Below, in pieces: positions 1 through 6,692 of a DNA stretch of 7,648 nt. This DNA is from Burkholderiaceae bacterium (GTDB lineage Bacteria; Pseudomonadota; Gammaproteobacteria; Burkholderiales; Burkholderiaceae), in the NCBI GenBank assembly GCA_947380285.1, contig CANCQD010000104.1:1-7648 (forward strand), given 5' to 3'. Below the pieces are notes generated by a model that did no database searches, had not been told where the DNA came from, and worked only from the letters and a program-made list of their open reading frames with translations. How positions within the stretch are numbered: position 1 is the stretch's first letter; each line of letters opens with the position of its first letter. Made by a program: the position numbers and the translations under genes.

Positions 1-127
1 TGGCAGAAAGATTTAAAGCAATGCGTTGATGCTGATACTCATCAAACAAGTGATATAGCTGACTTACCTTAGCTTGTACATCTGTGTTTGCCAAGATTGC
101 GAGGGAGGCTTCTCGTAACTCGAGCAT
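1..127 (-). CDS. Partial 5' end of a probable DUF455 ferritin-like protein
   Basis: The minus strand is open from an ATG at 127-125 to the left edge: 42 codons, no stop. The peptide begins MLELREASLAILANTD, continues VQAKVSQLYHLFDEYQ and ends RIALNLSA at the edge. The pattern 'LR.A.LA.L...D...KV..L..L', followed by a short polar stretch, resembles from memory the N-terminus of the DUF455 ferritin-like family, common in Burkholderiales and related in fold to di-iron proteins such as MiaE. None of the metal-binding helices lies in the window, so the function cannot be confirmed. The frame stays open upstream to an in-frame stop at 163-161; a GTG at 154-152 is an alternative start, but I prefer the ATG because family members usually begin just before 'ELR'. 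No clear ribosome binding site precedes either start. The gene lies downstream of pgaB on the same strand, 265 bp away, and is probably a separate transcription unit. The plus-strand frame over the same bases looks like a shadow. Confidence 0.55.
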   Translation of the reverse strand, partial: MLELREASLAILANTDVQAKVSQLYHLFDEYQHQRIALNLSA

Positions 128-392
128 GGGTGATAGCAGGCTTAAATCGCCCACTCCTACTCAGTGGCTACTCTGTAAAGAGTGCTTATAAAACGATGTG
201 TTGTATTGATCGATTTCATTTGTGTAACTTTTTTGTAAGCAACTTAGTGGTGTGGCATGTAGACGTAAAAAAGAAGGTCTATGTATCTACACATTGTACG
301 CAGGTATTAGATGCACAATACAAGACCTAATAAGGACAAAATTTATGAGCCTTCCTACGGAATGCCAATAAAAGGATTATGGCGATCTGTCG
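128..392. other. Intergenic gap between pgaB and the DUF455-like gene
   Basis: This 265-bp AT-rich stretch holds no convincing gene. The plus-strand reading frame inside it (TTG start at 88) gives an unlikely peptide with no recognisable domain. On the minus strand just after the pgaB stop there is only a weak 4-bp hairpin (GCGA-CAGA-TCGC, plus coordinates 382-393), followed 8 nt later by four T residues. That is too weak to call a terminator. A 6-bp inverted repeat, TGTAGA/TCTACA, with a T-rich loop lies around 256-291. No tRNA or other RNA gene was recognised. Confidence 0.5.
185..213 (-). promoter_or_regulatory. Weak candidate promoter for the DUF455-like gene
   Basis: Reading the minus strand, a TATAAG box (plus 185-190, five of six matches to TATAAT) is preceded at a 17-bp spacing by TCGATC (plus 208-213, three of six matches to TTGACA). 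Transcription would begin about 50 bp before the ATG at 127. The -35 match is poor and AT-rich gaps give such boxes often, so this is a candidate only. Confidence 0.25.
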
Positions 393-2312
393 CTATTGAA
401 GTGCTGCTTTTGCTGAAAGCTCTCGCTTAAGTATTTCCATATTGGGACTGTTTGTAAACTGGTCATCAGGGTAATAACCAAAATTGTGAACACCTTTAAT
501 TCTCATATTACGCATCCATGAACTGAGTTCAGCTGTGGGAATGGGCTTATCTGTACGCCAATCTTTTGCCTGTAATTCATATATAAGTTTCTGGTTGGCT
601 TTCGGGTAGACCTGAGTGACGTCAATGAGGTTATTAAGCCATTGGCTAGGGTTCTTGGCTTTTTCCATGTAGGGCATTGCCATAAGCGCCACCCAGTTGT
701 AGTTTTGTAAACCATTCGGAATTGATTGCGCAAACCATTCTTCTGAGCTTGGGTTGAGGGCTACTTCAGCGTAGTAATTACGCGCAAGACTAATAGGCTT
801 ACGGTATTGCTGAGCCGCCTCCCTCACCTCGATAGAAAACTGGGTCAACATTTCTGTTTTTGCCTTGTACCATTTTTCGTTGTAAGTGGGGTTTTGAGTA
901 ATTGCTCCAATATTGGCTGGTAGCCCCCAGTTTTTTGCGTAGTACTGCAGTGCAGGCAGGCTTGCGTCTTCTTTATCTGAGAGGGTTGCATCATCATGAA
1001 TCAATATCCCCTCAAAGTTCGCGTAGCGACCTAGATCCGTATATATGCCCTTGATAAACTGCCGAGAACGCTCGGAGAAAGGACTCAGTCTTAAGTAGCC
1101 AATTCCTTTACTGCCATCAGAGGATTTAACAATATCTAAGTCACGTAGTTTTTTTGGACCTGGATCAAATGCCAAGAGTGGCATCCAGGCAAACACCTTC
1201 ACTCCTGCACGAGTCTTGAGCTGCCAACTAGCTCTACCAAAAATATCCGCCTTAACTGGCATGTAGCTATTCTTAAAGTACAGACTCTTGGCTACGCCAC
1301 TTGCATCATCATCTGAAAATGCTTGGAGGTATACGGTGGTTACTCCAGAAGCTAGAACGCGCTCTATTAAACTACCCAAATTCTTTTCTTGTTGGACTGG
1401 GTCTTTATCGTATACATAATCGAGATCCACATGCATCACCCGCTCAAGCTCTGGAGGATGCTCCCGCAAGTTAGCGACAAAATCATCGATTTTTGGGTTA
1501 TTGATCAGATATATCCGGCGGATGCTATCGACCGCCTGCAATTCAATATTTTCCCCGTCATCTAGGGTGATGGCAATGTCCATACCAAGACTCTTGGCAA
1601 TTTGTTGTCCAACACTGTTATATCTACCATATGGCCACACAATAATTCTTGGGATCGTGCCAGTATGCCGTTTTATCCAAGCATTGTTTTTAATTAAATC
1701 CGATTTAATCCGATTGAGATAATGTTCTTCAGTTTCGTATTGGTGTGTGCTCTGGTTATATTCAAAAGTAGTGAGCGCTGGCATGTCATTGCCTTGGGCG
1801 TTGCCTAAAACTCCATGGTGTAAATCGTAGGTATGAGAGGCTATTTCTACCAAGCCACTGCTAGCGATCTCTTTCAATTCTTTTAGGGATAAGAATTTCG
1901 AGCGAGGTACTTGCTTGCCTGCATAAAATACAGTTCCATTTTCAGGTACCTCAAGCCATGAACCAACAATAGCTAAAGTTGCCGGATAGTTAAAAGCTTT
2001 TAATAGAGGTAGGACATAGGTATAGAAACTCTTATAGCCATCATCGAAGGTGAGAACAATGGCTTTATCGGGTAATGGTTTGCCGCCATTATTGGCATTT
2101 ATCACATCCTGAATCGAAATTACTATGTAGCCATTTGCTTTTAGCCATGAGAAGTAATTAATCAGGTTATCCGCACTAACATCATCAGGCTCAGTAGTAA
2201 TCGACATTTCTTGAACGATGTCATGGAAACTCAAGACCTTGAAGTCTTTAGCGCCCCAAGCAAGATTGCTTAGTAAAGCAAAAGCACAGAGAAGGTATTT
2301 GATCTGGTTCAT
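393..2312 (-). CDS. pgaB: PgaB: poly-beta-1,6-GlcNAc N-deacetylase with C-terminal hydrolase domain
   Basis: This 639-residue periplasmic enzyme (E. coli PgaB is 672) partly de-N-acetylates PNAG before export; in known homologues the C-terminal domain also cleaves partly deacetylated polymer. A signal peptide covers residues 1-20 (NQIK, a hydrophobic core, then AWG before AKDF, a signal peptidase I-type site). I see no lipobox, whereas E. coli PgaB is a lipoprotein. Residues about 24-285 form the NodB/CE4 deacetylase domain, with TFDDG at 88-92 (D90, D91) and the metal-binding HTYDLH at 160-165 (H160, H165). Residues about 290-625 form the GH153-type domain, opening with RVMHVDLDYVYD at 291 and carrying the acidic HDDA motif at 439-442, where the family's catalytic Asp lies. 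The ATG directly follows the pgaA stop (TAAATG) with no good Shine-Dalgarno, so translation is probably coupled to pgaA. It is the last gene of the operon. Confidence 0.97.
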   Translation of the reverse strand: MNQIKYLLCAFALLSNLAWGAKDFKVLSFHDIVQEMSITTEPDDVSADNLINYFSWLKANGYIVISIQDVINANNGGKPLPDKAIVLTFDDGYKSFYTYVLPLLKAFNYPATLAIVGSWLEVPENGTVFYAGKQVPRSKFLSLKELKEIASSGLVEIASHTYDLHHGVLGNAQGNDMPALTTFEYNQSTHQYETEEHYLNRIKSDLIKNNAWIKRHTGTIPRIIVWPYGRYNSVGQQIAKSLGMDIAITLDDGENIELQAVDSIRRIYLINNPKIDDFVANLREHPPELERVMHVDLDYVYDKDPVQQEKNLGSLIERVLASGVTTVYLQAFSDDDASGVAKSLYFKNSYMPVKADIFGRASWQLKTRAGVKVFAWMPLLAFDPGPKKLRDLDIVKSSDGSKGIGYLRLSPFSERSRQFIKGIYTDLGRYANFEGILIHDDATLSDKEDASLPALQYYAKNWGLPANIGAITQNPTYNEKWYKAKTEMLTQFSIEVREAAQQYRKPISLARNYYAEVALNPSSEEWFAQSIPNGLQNYNWVALMAMPYMEKAKNPSQWLNNLIDVTQVYPKANQKLIYELQAKDWRTDKPIPTAELSSWMRNMRIKGVHNFGYYPDDQFTNSPNMEILKRELSAKAALQ

Positions 2313-4712
2313 TTAGAAGCGAGACTCAAAGTTGAGGTATCCGGTGATGTAACTGGATTTAGCGCCATTAAATGGAAAACTGGTTTTACCAACACCCCAG
2401 CTAAGCGTTCTTTTATCGCCAATATTAAAGTCTTGGCCATAGCCGAAGTTATTCATGGGTAGGGAGATATATCCAGATTGAGTGACAACACCATAGGAGG
2501 CAAAGAAGCGATGCCAAAAATCATATTTTTTTGTTTCGATATCACGCCACTGCAAAATTCGCAGATTCAGGGTGCTTGAATATTCTGTCTGATTAATTGG
2601 GGCAAAGTAGCTCACATTTGAGTTGGTGTTTTGTTGGTTACCAAACCAACCAGATACATCCACCTTATAGTTATATTCAGTCAATAGGCGTTGATTAACA
2701 TTGCCATAAATTTCCTGTTTATTGTTATTAGGTAGAGCCCAATAACGATAGCCCAGCAAGGCATCCGTAGTATCACCATTCTTCCACTTAACATTCATTC
2801 CTCCAACATTTCCTCCAGAGGTGGCATAGAGAGATCCAGGCATTAAGTAAAAGGCATTTTTTTCGTAGGAGACGCCAACAGCCCACTGATCGCTCAAGGT
2901 TTGAGTTCCCTCGGCACGGAAATATCCCGCGCTACCCACTTCCAGTTCAGCTTCTTGATTCAAGCCAGTATATTGAATGCCGCCGCCAGCCCCCTGATCA
3001 GTCACCGGTATTGCAGGACCGCTATTTAAATCCCGGTAGCGGGCAAAGCCCCGGAAATTCGTATCAATTGGTGCGCTATAGACGCGTAGATCACTAGTCC
3101 GGTTATTGTTTGTTTGGCCTAGGTATTGACCATTTCCCAAAACAAAATTACCTGTGACGTACCCATCTTTATAGGCGTCAAGCCTTTCGGCTGCATTTTT
3201 AACCGCATTAATATCTGAATAGCTCGGCCTTAACTCGTTCACGGTATTTAAGAAAGTGGGTATATCACCTTGACTCATTCTGGCATTGGCGTAGCCAATT
3301 TTTGCTTCGACATCTTGCGGATCTTGCTTAGCTGCAATTGAATAATAATCTTCTGCTGCTTCATGCATGCCCTGGGCCTCTCTTACGCTACCAGCAGTTT
3401 TCAGTAAATCCGCATTAGAAGGGATTTCGCTAAGGAGAGGCGATAGTTTTTTATCGGCCTCTTGATATTTCTCTTGGTAGGATTCAAAACTCACTGCTTC
3501 AATCAATGCGCTGGTGTAATCAAAATCGCGTTTTGCTAGGTATTTCGGATATGCCTTGAGTTGTGAGGTGAGCTTTTCTAACGCGATCTTAGCTTGGGGA
3601 AACTGATCCCGATCAACGTAATTAAAGTACAGGGCAAGCTGTACATCTAGATCACTAGCATTTCTCATCAAGAGTGTTTGTAGAATTTTTCCTACCTGCA
3701 CATATTGGTGTTTGGCAGCATAGCTAGAGGCAACTGCCAATAATGCGTAGTCAGGCACGGTCTTCCCACTTGCAATTAGCTCGTCATATAACGCGAGAGC
3801 TTTATCCCATTCATTTCTTTTGTTATAGGCAACGATTAGATCGCATTGGATTGAGGTAATTCTTTCGTCGGTCGAGTCTATAGATTTTGCATAGACCAAT
3901 GCCTCCATTAATGCAGTAATTCCTGCATCAACTGAGGTAAAGCGATTAGGCGCCACCGCCGAATCTGCGGCAGACCAACGTAGATCCACGGCCCCAGAGT
4001 CATGTATAGCACGTAATTTTTGATTTTTAGTGGCTCGCCAACCCTTATTAAAAATTAACTCGTGAGCAAGGTGAGAGATACCCATATCCAACAAAACTTG
4101 GATAATTTCCTGTTGAGTACCTCGATCTTTTGGGTGGTACCGATTAATATCTTCATATATTAAAAGAGCGGCGTAGCGATCTCCAACATCCTGTAGTGCG
4201 CCAGCCCTGAGTTCCCAAGCAGAATTATTGTTCGGAAAGTCTTGCAAGAAGCGCGCGCTCCAATAAAGTGCGGCAGCCTGCTCCTTTTGACTCCGAGCTA
4301 GCACTACCATATTTAACTCAATCGACTCACTCTTTCCATGCTTACCCAAAATTATCTTAGCAATTTCTTCTGTTTTTGCAAAAGATTGGGATTTTGCGTA
4401 ACAAGAAAAGATGGCCTCTTGGACATATGAGGGGGAGCGAGTCAAATAACCGCTATTGCTTAAAGCCATGACCTCAGTGCACAGCTTTGCATTGCTAGCC
4501 ACTGCTATAAAGTCAGATTTGTAGCGTTCAATTTCTGGATGAGCAAGCATGAGCGCTTTAAGGAGCTTGGCTGATTCCAAGTAATGAGCGGATTTACTGA
4601 GCTCTAGGGCCTTTTGATATTCTGCTTCTGCGGATGGTATTTGTCCATACGCTAGGTTTAGTGTGATCAGAAAAATAGCTACAGCAGGATAGGCGGCGTA
4701 TTGAAATTGCAA
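2313..4712 (-). CDS. pgaA: PgaA: outer-membrane PNAG export porin (TPR plus beta-barrel)
   Basis: This 799-residue protein (E. coli PgaA is 807) exports partly deacetylated PNAG across the outer membrane. Residues 1-23 form a signal peptide ending AYG before QIPS. Its n-region (MQFQYAAYP) has no Lys or Arg, which is unusual. Residues about 27-510 are alpha-helical TPR repeats, for example EAEYQKALELSKSAHYLESA at 29-48 and NEWDKALALYDELIASGK at 300-317. Residues about 515-799 have the alternating aromatic and polar pattern of a beta-barrel and end YLNFESRF, with the terminal Phe typical of BAM substrates. Blocks such as NVSYFAPINQTEYSSTLNL and KKYDFWHRFFASYG correspond to the conserved end of the PgaA/HmsH barrel. 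The start is TTG, supported by AAGGGA five bases upstream (plus 4718-4723); no in-frame ATG lies close upstream. One base separates it from the pgaD stop, and pgaB follows with no gap. Confidence 0.96.
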   Translation of the reverse strand: MQFQYAAYPAVAIFLITLNLAYGQIPSAEAEYQKALELSKSAHYLESAKLLKALMLAHPEIERYKSDFIAVASNAKLCTEVMALSNSGYLTRSPSYVQEAIFSCYAKSQSFAKTEEIAKIILGKHGKSESIELNMVVLARSQKEQAAALYWSARFLQDFPNNNSAWELRAGALQDVGDRYAALLIYEDINRYHPKDRGTQQEIIQVLLDMGISHLAHELIFNKGWRATKNQKLRAIHDSGAVDLRWSAADSAVAPNRFTSVDAGITALMEALVYAKSIDSTDERITSIQCDLIVAYNKRNEWDKALALYDELIASGKTVPDYALLAVASSYAAKHQYVQVGKILQTLLMRNASDLDVQLALYFNYVDRDQFPQAKIALEKLTSQLKAYPKYLAKRDFDYTSALIEAVSFESYQEKYQEADKKLSPLLSEIPSNADLLKTAGSVREAQGMHEAAEDYYSIAAKQDPQDVEAKIGYANARMSQGDIPTFLNTVNELRPSYSDINAVKNAAERLDAYKDGYVTGNFVLGNGQYLGQTNNNRTSDLRVYSAPIDTNFRGFARYRDLNSGPAIPVTDQGAGGGIQYTGLNQEAELEVGSAGYFRAEGTQTLSDQWAVGVSYEKNAFYLMPGSLYATSGGNVGGMNVKWKNGDTTDALLGYRYWALPNNNKQEIYGNVNQRLLTEYNYKVDVSGWFGNQQNTNSNVSYFAPINQTEYSSTLNLRILQWRDIETKKYDFWHRFFASYGVVTQSGYISLPMNNFGYGQDFNIGDKRTLSWGVGKTSFPFNGAKSSYITGYLNFESRF

Positions 4713-4713
4713 T

Positions 4714-5184
4714 TTAGTCCCTTGATGACGGGATAATTTTGTAAACGCGATTTTCGCTATTGATAAACACTTGCACAGACCTTAACTCGTGCCAATGCTC
4801 TACATCTGCCGGCAATACCCCGAGCTCTATTTCAAGCTCTCTTATCTCTACTGCTGCGGGAAGGGTCTTAATATATTTAGTGCTATTAATAATTTTTCTT
4901 CTTAGTGATGCTAGAAGACAAATCCAAGTAATTAATCCTAGGGCAATATAAATAAACCAAGACACCTTGCGCCAAATTGCTGTCCAATTGGGCGGGGCAA
5001 CGGTGGTTAGTTGAAAGATGGGGTCAGAGAGGTAATCAAAGATGAGCCATAGGAGATTATGGATAGTGAATCCAATGATTAACCATGCTCCTACGGTAAG
5101 CGATATATCGCGTAGCCTAATCCAAATAGAAACAGCATTGGAATTAATAATGGGCGGCCAGTTCGATGCAGGAATCCTTTTCAT
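4714..5184 (-). CDS. pgaD: PgaD: inner-membrane partner of the PNAG synthase
   Basis: This 156-residue protein (E. coli PgaD is 137) is the small inner-membrane subunit that PgaC needs for PNAG polymerisation; in E. coli the PgaC-PgaD pair binds cyclic di-GMP and is stabilised by it. Two hydrophobic segments are visible at about 28-51 (SLTVGAWLIIGFTIHNLLWL region) and 74-95 (VSWFIYIALGLITWICLLAS region), flanked by basic residues (RLR at 23-25, RRK at 95-97). A soluble C-terminal tail follows, with an LGVLPADVEHWHELRSVQVF stretch at 121-140 that matches the layout of PgaD tails. Primary sequence is poorly conserved in this family, so the call rests on the topology, the tail and the position directly after pgaC. 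The ATG overlaps the pgaC stop (ATGA), and a strong Shine-Dalgarno, AGGGGG, sits five bases upstream inside the end of pgaC. Confidence 0.92.
   Translation of the reverse strand: MKRIPASNWPPIINSNAVSIWIRLRDISLTVGAWLIIGFTIHNLLWLIFDYLSDPIFQLTTVAPPNWTAIWRKVSWFIYIALGLITWICLLASLRRKIINSTKYIKTLPAAVEIRELEIELGVLPADVEHWHELRSVQVFINSENRVYKIIPSSRD
4718..4723 (-). promoter_or_regulatory. Ribosome binding site supporting the TTG start of pgaA
   Basis: The minus strand reads AAGGGA, five bases before the TTG at 4712-4710. It overlaps the end of pgaD. It decides the start, because there is no ATG or GTG in frame nearby and the hydrophobic signal peptide begins just after the TTG. Confidence 0.7.
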
Positions 5185-6458
5185 CGGATCCCCCTATCAG
5201 GGCTAACCCATGTACCTTTGCTATTTGCTGGCCTAAATAAGGCTTTAGTAAATCCAACTACACAACTACAGGTTTGAAGGCACCAATACACTAATGGATA
5301 CCAAATAATCCATCCAAATGATTTAAGCGAACCTTTTTCATATTGACTATCTAGCGCTAGTCCAATTAACGATTGCAGGAGGTAGGTACTTGCCAAAATC
5401 ACCCCCCACCACTGCGGAAGAAAATTTTGATAAATAGTGAAGACGTTGCCATCTAGAAATTGGTTGAGATTAAGCATGGTGAACCAGATCACAATGCAAA
5501 ATGCCCACAGCGTGCTGATAAAAAAGTTACTCCAAATCAAGAGTAGCGACCAGGCAAATGGGTGTGATTGAAGAATAGCCTTAGTCGCGCTAAGGGCGGC
5601 TTGTGAACCGCCTTCGGACCAACGTACTCGTTGTTTCCAAAGTCCGCCGATTGTCTCCGGCATCAAAATCCAGCAAAGCGCATGGGGTTCGAAGCCCACT
5701 GCCCACCCCTTTGCCTGCACCCTTAATGTCAGGTCCACATCATCTGTCATCGCTTCCGGCGTCCACAGGCCGGCCTCCATTACCGCAATTTTTCTGAAGG
5801 CGCAAACCACTCCGGATACGGTGAATAGCGTTCCATATAATGATTGGGTGCGCTTAATCATGCCAACGATGGATGAAAACTCTCCAACTTGCAATTTACC
5901 GAGGAGGCTTGATCGATTTCGAATACGAGGATTCCCGCTGATGCCACCCATTCTGTCATTGGTCAAAAAGCGGAAAACAAGCCAATGGATTGCATGCGGA
6001 TCTAATAGGGCATCGCCATCGATGCAAACCAATAAGTCACCGCGAGCCATGAATAATCCGGCATTTAAAGCAGTTGATTTTCCTTGGTTTTCAACCAGAT
6101 GGGCAACTCGAAGTTTGGGGTATTGATAAATTAATTCATCTAATATTTTTCCGGTGTTATCACTCGAGCCGTCATTAATTGCAATCACTTCAAAATTGGG
6201 ATATTTGGAATCCATTAACACTGCCATGGTTTCGTACAGCTGTTCTGCCTCGTTGAAGCATGGTAGTAAGACAGAAACTAAAGGCGTATCTGGCAGTGTT
6301 GGTGGTAAGGTGTAATTTGGTAGATGCCGCTCTCTGATAAACCAATACAACAAAGAGCCAGCAATCCAATACCAAGACATGACAAAGGGATAGCCAAAGC
6401 AAAATCTTGCCATCCATTCCAGCACGAGTGGGGTGAATATTGAATGAAATAGATCCAA
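5181..6458 (-). CDS. pgaC: PgaC: poly-beta-1,6-GlcNAc synthase, family 2 glycosyltransferase
   Basis: This 425-residue inner-membrane synthase (E. coli PgaC is 441) polymerises UDP-GlcNAc into PNAG. The GT2 motifs appear in order: LPCFNE at 65-70, INDGSSD at 94-100, CIDGDA at 145-150 (DxD D147 and D149), GNPRIRNRSSLLGKLQVGEF from 175, TDDVD at 238-242 (the TED position, probable catalytic base D240), and the processivity motif QRVRW at 276-280. It ends WVSPDRGIR, like E. coli PgaC. Membrane segments lie at about 22-41, 303-330, 350-369 and 381-404. The start is TTG with no clear ribosome binding site; in-frame TAA and TAG stops lie 9 and 12 bases upstream, so the frame cannot extend. An alternative is Met16, which has GGA at a suitable distance. 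Either start lacks the first hydrophobic stretch of E. coli PgaC. It is the first gene of the operon. Confidence 0.96.
   Translation of the reverse strand: MDLFHSIFTPLVLEWMARFCFGYPFVMSWYWIAGSLLYWFIRERHLPNYTLPPTLPDTPLVSVLLPCFNEAEQLYETMAVLMDSKYPNFEVIAINDGSSDNTGKILDELIYQYPKLRVAHLVENQGKSTALNAGLFMARGDLLVCIDGDALLDPHAIHWLVFRFLTNDRMGGISGNPRIRNRSSLLGKLQVGEFSSIVGMIKRTQSLYGTLFTVSGVVCAFRKIAVMEAGLWTPEAMTDDVDLTLRVQAKGWAVGFEPHALCWILMPETIGGLWKQRVRWSEGGSQAALSATKAILQSHPFAWSLLLIWSNFFISTLWAFCIVIWFTMLNLNQFLDGNVFTIYQNFLPQWWGVILASTYLLQSLIGLALDSQYEKGSLKSFGWIIWYPLVYWCLQTCSCVVGFTKALFRPANSKGTWVSPDRGIR
5190..5195 (-). promoter_or_regulatory. Strong ribosome binding site of pgaD
   Basis: The minus strand reads AGGGGG followed by five bases (ATCCG) and then the pgaD ATG. 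It lies within the last codons of pgaC and is the strongest Shine-Dalgarno in the operon. Together with the ATGA overlap it predicts coupled, efficient translation of pgaD. Confidence 0.75.
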
Positions 6459-6469
6459 TTGTATTTACT

Positions 6470-6491
6470 AGGCTAGCACTACTATTTTCAT
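6470..6491 (-). other. Seven-codon leader frame (MKIVVLA) before pgaC, closed by tandem stops
   Basis: On the minus strand an ATG at 6491-6489 opens MKIVVLA in the same frame as pgaC. It is closed by TAG (6470-6468) and TAA (6467-6465), only six bases before the TTG start. A weak purine stretch (GAGA) lies five bases before the ATG. This could be a leader peptide that feeds ribosomes to the poorly marked TTG, or the remnant of a longer PgaC N-terminus cut by stops. Nothing shows that it is translated. Confidence 0.35.
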
Positions 6492-6551
6492 ATGGATCTC
6501 GAAGCATTTAAATTGCTAGAAAATTAATCATTTCTGCGTATTATTTTAATA

Positions 6552-6575
6552 AGTATTAGTCCTAAGGATAATACT
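6552..6575. repeat. Near-perfect inverted repeat in the pgaC/small-ORF divergent region
   Basis: The left arm AGTATTAgTCC (6552-6562) pairs with the right arm GGATAATACT (6566-6575) over ten base pairs, with one extra G in the left arm and a TAA centre (6563-6565). It lies about 94 bp before the pgaC TTG and 117 bp before the plus-strand gene. It could be an operator for a dimeric regulator or a hairpin in the pgaC leader. No run of T residues follows closely on either strand, so a terminator is unlikely. Confidence 0.6.
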
Positions 6576-6580
6576 CCCGA

Positions 6581-6600
6581 CTTATATATGGCTCTTATAT
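6581..6600. repeat. Direct repeat CTTATAT x2 in the divergent promoter region
   Basis: CTTATAT occurs at 6581-6587 and again at 6594-6600, a 13-bp period. The minus-strand reading gives ATATAAG boxes that could serve as -10 elements for pgaC, but no good -35 sits at the right distance. In AT-rich DNA this may be chance. Confidence 0.3.
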
Positions 6601-6625
6601 TAAAATCAGCTTATCTAGTCTTAGT

Positions 6626-6653
6626 TTGAAGATACACTAATTTCAGCGATAAT
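6626..6653 (+). promoter_or_regulatory. Sigma-70-like promoter for the small membrane protein gene
   Basis: TTGAAG (6626-6631, four of six to consensus) and GATAAT (6648-6653, five of six) are separated by 16 bp. Transcription would begin near 6660, giving a leader of about 33 nt before the ATG at 6693. It points away from pgaC. Confidence 0.45.
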
Positions 6654-6692
6654 AATTTCTACGTACCTTGGGAATGGGAAGCTATTTAAACT

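Noticed and set aside
1..72. Plus-strand frame open from the left edge to a TAG at 70-72
   Set aside because: The minus-strand frame over the same bases gives a much more protein-like and family-like sequence starting at an ATG, so the plus-strand fragment is taken as a shadow.
88..330. Plus-strand frame of 80 codons starting at TTG
   Set aside because: It has no ribosome binding site, no domain and an unlikely composition, and it overlaps the start of the DUF455-like gene on the other strand.
380..395. Rho-independent terminator after pgaB
   Set aside because: The only hairpin is four base pairs (GCGA/TCGC) and the following T run is short and distant.
6190..6507. Minus-strand frame with an ATG at 6507 overlapping the start of pgaC
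   Set aside because: It runs in another frame through the conserved GT2 region of pgaC. Its peptide has no family resemblance, and a frameshift joining it to pgaC would not restore a recognisable PgaC N-terminus.
6459..6692. Cyclic di-GMP riboswitch upstream of pgaC
   Set aside because: It was considered because PNAG synthesis is under c-di-GMP control, but I see none of the conserved GEMM-type sequence blocks. The region is AT-rich with one simple dyad.
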